The notes beneath the pieces were generated by a model. The model worked only from the letters and a program-made list of their open reading frames with translations, was not told the DNA's origin and searched no databases. Shown piece after piece: positions 58,263 through 64,000 of a stretch of DNA of 64,000 nucleotides. Each line of letters opens with the position of its first letter. The stretch's first letter is position 1. The translations under genes and the position numbers were made by a program. The DNA comes from Hyphomicrobiales bacterium (GTDB lineage: Bacteria > Pseudomonadota > Alphaproteobacteria > Rhizobiales > Beijerinckiaceae), in assembly GCA_930633525.1 (NCBI GenBank), contig CAKNFP010000001.1:3202001-3266000 (forward strand), given 5' to 3'.

Positions 58263-58368
58263 GGCGATAGTCTTCGTTGCGACGAAGATATTCCCAGGCG
58301 AAACCGGCGGGCGGAAGGTCTTTAATGCGTTTATAGGCCGCCGGATTACGCCAATCTATGCTCTGCAT
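58153..58368 (-). CDS. DUF6499 (transcriptional regulator-like) protein: N-terminal part of candidate FseA-like activator
   Basis: 71 residues, MQSIDWRNPAAYKRIKDLPPAGFAWEYLRRNEDYRRDVERL...FASRWGVRF, the N-terminal domain that precedes DUF2285 in many fused ICE activators. GGAGG seven bases before the ATG at 58368 gives it the only good start for the pair. Its last residues (TRPRRAA) after the CCC codon do not fit the family, as expected if ribosomes shift. Confidence 0.8.
   Translation of the reverse strand: MQSIDWRNPAAYKRIKDLPPAGFAWEYLRRNEDYRRDVERLTQRREPAGEEVDAFASRWGVRFRTRPRRAA
58164..58173 (-). promoter_or_regulatory. Candidate +1 ribosomal frameshift site
   Basis: On the minus strand the reading CGA CCC CGA of the DUF6499 frame can become CGA CCC (C) GAC: with the Pro codon CCC at 58170-58168 and slip of one base, decoding continues from 58166 in the DUF2285 frame (DAQPDGAPPFW). 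The frames fit exactly. Slippery CCC-C is a plain +1 site. Confidence 0.6.
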
Positions 58369-58603
58369 GGCGCGTCCTCCCAAAGCCGGACGGCGCAAGG
58401 CCACGTCCGACCTGAAAAGGCTGCGGTATTGAATGGTTTTGCGGTAGCGTGTCTAACGCGATAAGTGGATCGCCTAACCCGATCAATCAATTCGACAATC
58501 TTTCGTTAGCACTGTCGCGCATCACATGGGAGACACCCTGACGACATTCCCGCGTCAGTGATCGAAGCCGAATGGCGGAAACGCGCGACTGCGTGGTTGC
58601 GGC

Positions 58604-58756
58604 GCGCTCGACAAGCGCGGCCCGCTGGGCGACAAGGCGGTCGCCCATTACGGGCAGTTCGGCGCACACGCCCGTAGCGAGGGACTGATCGTGGTGACGA
58701 ACAATATGAAGGAGTTCGTCCGCATACCCGGCGTGCGGGTGGAGAGCCGGGTGTAG
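58604..58756 (+). pseudogene. VapC (PIN-domain toxin) remnant with internal deletion
   Basis: In one frame ending at TAG 58756: GDKAVAHYGQFGAHARSEGLIVVTNNMKEFVRIPGVRVE. AHYG belongs to the middle and AHARSEGLIVVTNN...F.RIPG.R.E to the end of VapC toxins; the intervening part with the catalytic acids (about 25-30 residues) is gone, and no start or VapB gene is left. The remainder of 58405-58835 shows only the DUF736 terminator. Confidence 0.7.
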
Positions 58757-58798
58757 CGGTTGCGGTGGGCGTGACGGCTTTCCTGCGGGCATGAGAAA

Positions 58799-58822
58799 GG
58801 CCCCGACCTTGGGGTCGGAGCC
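58799..58822 (-). terminator. Intrinsic terminator of the DUF736 gene (copy 2)
   Basis: GGCCCCGACC (58799-58808) and GGTCGGAGCC (58813-58822) form a 10-bp stem (one G-U on the minus strand) with a four-base loop, followed on the minus strand by TTTCTC. It is 13 bp past the stop. Confidence 0.75.
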
Positions 58823-58835
58823 TATGTGCCGCGCC

Positions 58836-59162
58836 TTAGTCGCCGCGCCGACCGTTGGGGCGAGACCAGATGAGGGAGAAGGTTTCACCTTCTTCGTCAT
58901 CGAAGAGGTTGGCGTAGATCGGGGCGTTGAAGCTCGGATCGTCCAGCTTGAGGCCCAGATAGTCGCGGCCCTCGTTGGAGCGCTTGGACCAGGCGGCGCC
59001 GATTTCGGCGCGGCCGACTAGGACCCGGTGGCTGGGGGCGTTCTCGCCAGTGGCGCGCAGGTCGGGAACGATGCGCACGCCCTTGGCCTGGACGCTGAGG
59101 GTGACGATGTCGCCGGTGAATTCGTTCGAGCCGGTCTTCTTGAAGGTGCCGATGGTTGCCAT
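58836..59162 (-). CDS. DUF736 protein (copy 2)
   Basis: 108 residues: MATIGTFKKTGSNEFTGDIVTLSVQAKGVRIVPD...VLVGRAEIGAAWSKRSNEGRDYLGLKLDDPSFNAPIYANLF. It has the same fold pattern as copy 1 at 53111 but the two differ at most positions, so they are old paralogues rather than a recent duplication. Single-gene unit with its own terminator; likely highly expressed. Confidence 0.87.
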   Translation of the reverse strand: MATIGTFKKTGSNEFTGDIVTLSVQAKGVRIVPDLRATGENAPSHRVLVGRAEIGAAWSKRSNEGRDYLGLKLDDPSFNAPIYANLFDDEEGETFSLIWSRPNGRRGD

Positions 59163-59881
59163 TTTAAGTCTCCGTTTTCCGTTTCCGAGCCCGCACCATT
59201 GCGGCCTCGATGGCGATCGACCGGCCGGAGACGAACGCTGGCGCACCCCAAAGGGGCTGGACAGCACAGGAGAAACTTTCTTGTTCCGCGTGGAATGGCG
59301 GCTCTGCCGTCAGGGGAAGAAAGTTGTGACGACGCTGTTGCGCTAAAGCGGTCGAAGCGCATCGCGCTGTTCTTCGGCCAGATCAGGCCATTGAAGAGGC
59401 AGTTTGGAGCGGTTGAGACACGGGGCTGAACGGAGACGTGGCAACCTTGAGGCTCCATCATGATGACCAGACCGGTAACACCGGCCTTTTTTGTCACCCC
59501 GCCATCTCATGTCATGCGCATTTTTGTGCCTGGCCTGTTCTGCCGGCATTGCCTCCAAACCGGGTTCTGGTCAGACCACAAACGCTGCTGCGGACCGTTC
59601 TGCGCTCCTATGGGCCGCGTCTGTGCCTCATGCTGACCCCATGCTTGCTAGCCATCCATACCCAAGCTATTGATAACCATGGAAGATGTTCTGTAAACTA
59701 GCGGCCTGTTAGCGATGGATCACCTCGCCATTAAAAGCCGCAGCAGTTCCGCGTGGAGATCAAATTCTTGAGGTCGAGGTGACTTAGGCGATGCGGAAGG
59801 CATGACCTCTGACACAAAAGGCCATTGCTAAATTCAGCCAAAATGGCCAAAAGTAAGCGGCCATAGGCTGGGAGTGGGAGA
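59163..59881. other. Gene-poor stretch right of the ICE backbone
   Basis: About 720 bp with no accepted gene. It holds the short GCACCCC/GGGGCT hairpin at 59243-59258 (copy 2, upstream of DUF736) and a weak CCGG hairpin followed by TTTTTT near 59474-59490. GC content falls toward the right side, where the antitoxin and restriction genes begin. Confidence 0.45.
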
Positions 59882-60082
59882 ATGCGAACCCTAAGCGCGA
59901 AGGACGCAAAGTACGAGTTCGGGCGGCTTATTGATCTTGCCCGAGCCGAGCCGGTGGCCGTGACCAAGCATGGTCGGGCCGTCGTCGTGGTAATTGCAGT
60001 CGAGGAGTACGAGCGGTTAAAGGACATTGAAGTGGTCAAAGAGAATAACCACTCAGGCAAGAATAGTGGGACTGCACGATGA
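59882..60082 (+). CDS. Orphan Phd/YefM-type antitoxin
   Basis: 66 residues: MRTLSAKDAKYEFGRLIDLARAEPVAVTKHGRAVVVVIAVEEYERLKDIE is the Phd/YefM DNA-binding domain; the C-terminal toxin-neutralising tail is short. No ParE/Doc toxin follows. GGGAG precedes the ATG. Its neighbour is hsdR, 109 bp on. It may control the restriction genes or be the remnant of a toxin-antitoxin pair. Confidence 0.82.
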   Translation: MRTLSAKDAKYEFGRLIDLARAEPVAVTKHGRAVVVVIAVEEYERLKDIEVVKENNHSGKNSGTAR

Positions 60083-60191
60083 TTCGGAATATTCACAAAG
60101 CTCAAATTTTTCCGATTTTTATTTTGCGAAACAATGTACGTATACAATTTTGAGGCAGGAAAATCTTCCTATGAAAATTATATAGCAGCCA

Positions 60192-61290
60192 ATGAGTATC
60201 GTGATGACTACGAACAGACCCGAACGCGATATTGAGGATGCCCTGCTCGCGAAACTCAAGGAGCTTAAATACGAGTATCGATCCGATATTCGTGATCGCG
60301 CTACTTTGGAGGCGAATTTTAGGAACAAATTCGAAGCGCTAAATCGCGTCAAGCTCACCGATGGCGAGTTTCAGCGACTGCTCGATGAAATCGTCACGCC
60401 GGATGTATTTACGGCGGCGCGAATTCTGCGCGAGCGGAACAGTTTCATCCGCGATGACGGCACGCCGCTGAACTACACGCTCGTCAACATCAAGGACTGG
60501 TGCAAGAATTCCTTCGAGGTGATTAACCAGCTCCGCATCAATACGGACAACAGCCACCATCGCTATGACATCGTTCTCCTGATTAACGGCGTACCGGTCG
60601 TTCAGATCGAACTGAAGACGCTTGGCATAAGCCCGCGTCGCGCCATGGAGCAGATCGTCGAGTACAAGAACGATCCAGGGAATGGCTACACCAAAACAAT
60701 CCTGTGTTTTCTTCAGCTCTTCATCGTTAGCAACCGCGATAGGACGTTCTACTTCGCGAACAACAATGCCCGGCATTTCGCCTTCAATGCCGAAGAGCGC
60801 TTTTTGCCGGTCTATGAGTTCGCGGATGTCGACAACAAGAAAATTGTCCACCTCGACAGCTTTGCCGAATCGTTCCTTGTCAAGTGCACGCTCGGCCAGA
60901 CGATCAGCCGCTACATGGTTCTGGTTGCAAGCGAGCAGAAGCTGCTGATGATGCGGCCATATCAGGTTTACGCGGTGAAGGCGATCGTCGACTCCATCGC
61001 GCAGGATTGCGGCAACGGCTACGTCTGGCACACGACGGGCAGTGGAAAGACGCTCACCTCCTTCAAAGCCTCAACGCTGTTGAAGGACAATCCCGACATA
61101 GAGAAGTGCCTCTTCGTCGTGGACCGCAAGGATCTCGATCGCCAGACTCGCGAGGAGTTCAACAAGTTCCAGGAAGGCTGCGTCGAGGAGAACACCAACA
61201 CGGCGTCCCTCGTTCGGCGCCTTCTGTCGGACGATTACGCTGACAAAGTCATCGTCTGTACGATTCAGAAGCTGGGGTTGGCACTGGACG
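60192..61290 (+). pseudogene. hsdR: Type I restriction endonuclease subunit R, 5' part (interrupted by IS66)
   Basis: The first 366 codons of HsdR: nuclease core with Asp126 (HHRYDIVLL) and Glu140-x-Lys142 (VVQIELKTLG), then the helicase Walker A HTTGSGKTLTS (about 281-290). The frame is cut at 61290 within codon 367 by an IS66-family element; read-through adds KRCLGPTLRSHV and stops at 61331. Without the rest of the motor it cannot restrict. HsdM and HsdS are not in the window. The reading continues at 63735. Confidence 0.9.
61283..61290. repeat. IS66 target site duplication, left copy
   Basis: ACTGGACG, repeated at 63727-63734. Eight bases is the usual IS66 duplication. Confidence 0.9.
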
Positions 61291-61374
61291 GTAAGCGATG
61301 TCTGGGCCCCACCTTACGTTCGCATGTCTGAGGGGCGACACTGACGATCCCTGATTTGGGATCGTTTTGTGTCG

Positions 61375-61767
61375 ATGTTTGACCCTATGCTTGAGCCGCC
61401 GCGGCCTGTGCGGCGCCTGGAAGTGATCACCGGAGCCGGCGGGCGCCGACGCTGGTCGGCGGATGAGAAGGCGCGGATCCTGGAAGAGGCGATGGCGCCC
61501 GGCGCGGTGGTGTCCGAAGTGGCGCGCCGTCACGGCATGTCGCCCCAGCACCTGTTCACCTGGCGTCGTCAGGCCAAGCGCGAGGCGGGCGATCATCCGC
61601 TGGCCTTTACCCCGGTTGTTGTCGCCCCTGACACGCCGCAGCCCAGACGGGCCACCTGCTGTGAGGCGGTGATCGAGATTGTCGTGGAGGGCGCCGTCAT
61701 TCGTGTGCCGTCGGGCGTCGACGGAGCGACGCTGGCCACAGTTCTGCAAGTGCTCAGGAGCGTCTGA
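61375..61767 (+). CDS. tnpA: IS66 TnpA (helix-turn-helix accessory protein)
   Basis: 130 residues with a Hth_8/OrfA helix-turn-helix: RRRWSADEKARILEEAMAPGAVVSEVARRHGMSPQHLFTWRRQ. Needed with TnpB for IS66 transposition. A GTG at 61369 is an alternative start. Overlaps tnpB by TGATG. Confidence 0.88.
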   Translation: MFDPMLEPPRPVRRLEVITGAGGRRRWSADEKARILEEAMAPGAVVSEVARRHGMSPQHLFTWRRQAKREAGDHPLAFTPVVVAPDTPQPRRATCCEAVIEIVVEGAVIRVPSGVDGATLATVLQVLRSV

Positions 61768-62123
61768 TGATCGGGCCGACCGGCGCCGTCCGCGTTCTCG
61801 TGGCGACCAAGCCCGTTGACTTCCGCAAAGGAGCCGAGGGTCTCGCCGCGCTGGTGCGCGAGACCATGGGGGCGGATCCATTCTCCGGGGCTGTTTACGT
61901 CTTCCGGGCCAAGCGGACGGATCGCATCAAGCTGGTGTTCTGGGACGGCAGCGGCGTGGTTCTCGTGGCCAAGCGGTTGGAGGACGGCGAGTTCCGCTGG
62001 CCCAAGGTGCAGGACGGCGCCCTTCACCTGTCGGCGGCGCAACTCTCGGCCCTGCTCGAAGGTTTGGACTGGCGTCGCGTGCACGAGGCGCGCCAGACCA
62101 CAGTGCCGTCAGCGGCGAGTTGA
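61767..62123 (+). CDS. tnpB: IS66 TnpB (Orf2 family)
   Basis: 118 residues: VRVLVATKPVDFRKGAEGLAALVRETMGADPFSGAVYVFRAKRTDRIKLVFWDGSG is the IS66 Orf2 signature. Its exact role is unknown but it is required for transposition. Start coupled to the tnpA stop. Confidence 0.92.
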   Translation: MIGPTGAVRVLVATKPVDFRKGAEGLAALVRETMGADPFSGAVYVFRAKRTDRIKLVFWDGSGVVLVAKRLEDGEFRWPKVQDGALHLSAAQLSALLEGLDWRRVHEARQTTVPSAAS

Positions 62124-62180
62124 GCAGGGGCTGCATCAAATTCCTCGCGTGCCGGCGCGAAGCATGATTCACTGCGCTTC

Positions 62181-63713
62181 GTGACCACCGCATCTCCCGC
62201 TTTGCCCGACGATCCCGACCTGCTCAAGGCGATGCTCCTGGCCGAGCGAGCCGAGAGCGAGCGGCTGCGCCAGATCATCAAGGAGCTGCAGCGTCATCGC
62301 TTCGGCCGCCGGGCCGAGACCCTGCCGGAAGATCAGCTGCTGCTCGCGCTCGAAGAGGTCGAACAGGTCGAAGCCGCTGACCATGCGCAGAGCGAGATGG
62401 AACAACCGGACCGGCGGGCGGCCCGCGCGGCGCATCGCCGCCGCAACCGCGGCTCCCTGCCGGCGCACCTGCCGCGGATCGAGAGCCTCGTGGAGATCGG
62501 CGATCAGTCCTGTCCCTGCTGTTCCGGACCTCTGCACCGGATTGGCGAGGATGTCTCCGAGCGGCTCGACATCGTGCCGGCGCAGTTCCGGGTGCTGGTG
62601 ACGCGGCGGCCCAAATACGCCTGCCGCCGCTGTGAGGACGTGGTGGTGCAGGCGCCGGCTCCGGCGCGCCTGATCGAGGGCGGATTGCCCACCGAAGCGA
62701 CCGTGGCGCATGTGCTCGTGTCGAAGTATGCCGATCATCTGCCGCTCTACCGGCAGGCTCAGATCTACGCCCGTCAGGGAGTCAGCCTGGATCGCTCGAC
62801 CTTGGCCGATTGGGTCGGCCGCGCCGCCTTTCTGCTGCGGCCTGTGCACGAGCGATTGTTCGAGAAGCTCAAGGCCTCCACGAAACTGTTCGCCGATGAG
62901 ACCACCGCGCCCGTGCTGGATCCCGGCCGCGGGCGGACCAAAACGGGTCAGCTCTTTGCCTATGCGCGGGATGATCGGCCCTGGGGCGGCACCGACCCGC
63001 CCGGGGTCGTCTACGTGTACGCGCCGGATCGCAAGGCCGAGCGGCCGATCGCGCATCTGGCAGGCTTTGCGGGCGTGCTGCAGGTGGACGGCTATGGCGG
63101 CTACAAGGTACTGGCCGGGCGCAACCAGGTGACCCTCGCGTTCTGCTGGTCACACGTGCGTCGCCGCTTTTACGAGTTGGCCGCGGCTGGACCGGCGCCG
63201 ATTGCGAGTGAGGCGCTCACGCGCATCGCCGAGTTGTACAGGATTGAGAGCGGGATCCGCGGACGCTCGCCCGAGGAGCGGCGCACGGCCCGGCAGGAGT
63301 GCAGTCAGCCGGTGCTGGATGAGCTTGAGCCGTGGCTGCGCTCCAAACTCGCGCTCATCAGCCAGAAGTCGAAACTGGCTGAGGCCATCCGCTACGCGCT
63401 CTCGCGCTGGGAGGGGCTGACGCGGTTTGTCGATGACGGGCGCATCGAGATCGACTCCAACGTGGTCGAGCGCGCGATCCGGCCGCTTGCCCTCACTCGC
63501 AAGAACGCGCTGTTTGCCGGATCCGACGGTGGCGCGGAGCATTGGGCGGTGATCGCATCGCTGATCGAGACCTGCAAGCTAATCGGGGTCGAGCCCTATG
63601 GCTACCTGGCGGATGTGATCTCCCGCATTGTCCAGGGACATCCCAACAGCCGCCTCGATGAGCTCCTGCCTTGGGCCTATCCGGCTGCGCAAGATCTCAG
63701 GGCCGTGGCCTGA
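62181..63713 (+). CDS. tnpC: IS66 transposase TnpC
   Basis: 510 residues: N-terminal leucine-rich helix, zinc-finger region (Cys111, 113, 114 and Cys148, 151), then the DDE catalytic domain with Asp239 (FADETTAP), Asp303 (QVDGYGGYK) and Glu430 (NVVERAIRP). A GTG serves as start. It appears complete, so the IS is probably still active. Confidence 0.93.
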   Translation: MTTASPALPDDPDLLKAMLLAERAESERLRQIIKELQRHRFGRRAETLPEDQLLLALEEVEQVEAADHAQSEMEQPDRRAARAAHRRRNRGSLPAHLPRIESLVEIGDQSCPCCSGPLHRIGEDVSERLDIVPAQFRVLVTRRPKYACRRCEDVVVQAPAPARLIEGGLPTEATVAHVLVSKYADHLPLYRQAQIYARQGVSLDRSTLADWVGRAAFLLRPVHERLFEKLKASTKLFADETTAPVLDPGRGRTKTGQLFAYARDDRPWGGTDPPGVVYVYAPDRKAERPIAHLAGFAGVLQVDGYGGYKVLAGRNQVTLAFCWSHVRRRFYELAAAGPAPIASEALTRIAELYRIESGIRGRSPEERRTARQECSQPVLDELEPWLRSKLALISQKSKLAEAIRYALSRWEGLTRFVDDGRIEIDSNVVERAIRPLALTRKNALFAGSDGGAEHWAVIASLIETCKLIGVEPYGYLADVISRIVQGHPNSRLDELLPWAYPAAQDLRAVA

Positions 63714-63726
63714 AGACATCGCTTAC

Positions 63727-63734
63727 ACTGGACG
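63727..63734. repeat. IS66 target site duplication, right copy
   Basis: ACTGGACG, identical to 61283-61290. Confidence 0.9.
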
Positions 63735-64000
63735 AGAACAGCAAGCGTAACAAGCAGAAGAAGAAGGACGGCAAGAAGAGCTTCAAGGAGCAGCTCGAAC
63801 CCCTCCGCGACAAGCGAATTGCTTTCATCTTCGACGAATGCCATCGCTCGCAGTTCGGTGAGAACCACAAGGCCATCAAAGAATTCTTTCCACGCGCCCA
63901 GCTCTTCGGCTTCACGGGTACACCCATCTTCGATCAGAACGCGGCCCAGCAGAAGATCGAAGACACTCAGGCCAGCATGAAGACGACAGAAGACCTCTTC
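63728..64000 (+). pseudogene. hsdR: Type I restriction endonuclease subunit R, continuation after IS66 (runs out of the window)
   Basis: The frame reads [54 protein letters not shown]...[10 protein letters not shown], which gives the helicase motif II (DECH) and motif III (FTGTP). Joining 61290 to 63735 restores an uninterrupted HsdR reading frame (ALDENSK), so the gene was intact before the insertion. Confidence 0.9.

Larger units (their letters stand above)
33614..59162. mobile_element. Tn4371-type integrative conjugative element backbone (ends not seen)
   Basis: The block carries a full mating-pair set (trbB-C-D-E-J-K-L-F-G-I with DUF2274), coupling protein traG with CopG partner, LysR regulator, relaxase, lytic transglycosylase, traF protease, DUF2840, parA, repA and DUF2285-type control genes in the order known for Tn4371-like ICEs. 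Two cargo cassettes and a decayed vapC interrupt it. No integrase or attachment site is visible in the window, so both ends are open; the integrase is probably to the right of 64 kb. Confidence 0.85.
61291..63726 (+). mobile_element. Complete IS66-family insertion sequence, 2,436 bp
   Basis: The ends are inverted repeats: left GTAAGCGATGTCTGGGCC, right end (minus strand) GTAAGCGATGTCTTCAGGCC, 13 bases identical then imperfect. Inside are the three IS66 genes tnpA, tnpB and tnpC in order, all apparently intact. Flanking ACTGGACG duplications show it is a direct, unrearranged insertion. Confidence 0.95.

Noticed and set aside
58487..58900. 137-residue minus-strand frame
   Set aside because: Covers the DUF736 terminator and the vapC remnant in antisense; no coding character.
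59438..59701. 87-residue plus-strand frame
   Set aside because: No ribosome site or family resemblance; probably chance.

Overview
The window reads as a high-GC alphaproteobacterial chromosome, probably Hyphomicrobiales (Rhizobiales), carrying an integrative conjugative element (ICE). The basis is gene content: a PccR-controlled propionyl-CoA/methylmalonyl-CoA pathway, an HWE-type histidine kinase, DUF930 and DUF763 proteins, and a Tn4371-type tra/trb backbone with DUF736, DUF2840, DUF2285 and DUF2274 genes. Genus cannot be fixed from sequence alone.

Left part (1-27.3 kb) is chromosomal. It holds the end of a LivF-type ABC ATPase, a cupin protein, a LysR regulator divergent from an mhqO/mhqD-like quinone-detoxification pair, a MarR-MFS efflux operon, a DUF930 protein, a Na/Pi symporter, a flavin reductase and a fused double-ATPase peptide importer subunit. 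It then has a complete propionate operon (pccB-pccA-mutA-mutB-mce, about 8 kb, minus strand) divergent from its regulator pccR, a PAS/HWE sensor kinase, a DUF763 protein, an ada-2OG oxygenase-ogt alkylation-repair operon and a DUF1275 membrane protein.

The 27.3-33.5 kb stretch is a scarred border zone. It has a macB/macA efflux pair, an ORF that joins the first third of a thioredoxin-reductase-like flavoprotein in frame to the inner part of a sensor kinase, an Rrf2 regulator with palindromic operators, and a beheaded metallo-beta-lactamase-fold gene.

From 33.6 to about 59.2 kb, nearly all on the minus strand, lies the ICE backbone. In transcription order it contains a DUF6499/DUF2285 pair (candidate FseA-type activator made by +1 frameshifting), an AlpA-like HTH gene, repA-parA-RHH-DUF2840-traF (each overlapping the next by ATGA), DUF736, a lytic transglycosylase, a candidate oriT, a relaxase, a LysR regulator, traG, a CopG-type gene, trbBCDEJ-trbK-LFGI and DUF2274. 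Two cargo cassettes, each a divergent HxlR regulator plus NAD(P)H-type oxidoreductase, split the backbone at 43.3-44.8 and 48.5-49.9 kb. A 19-bp sequence is repeated before traG and before trbB. A plus-strand DUF2285 gene (QseM-like) sits behind a strongly folded leader.

The right end (59.9-64 kb) carries an orphan Phd/YefM antitoxin and a type I restriction gene hsdR, broken by a complete IS66-family element (2,436 bp) flanked by an 8-bp target duplication. The integrase and both ICE ends are not visible. The most interesting part is 57.06-58.37 kb: a compact excision/transfer switch with a predicted frameshift and a cloverleaf-like RNA.
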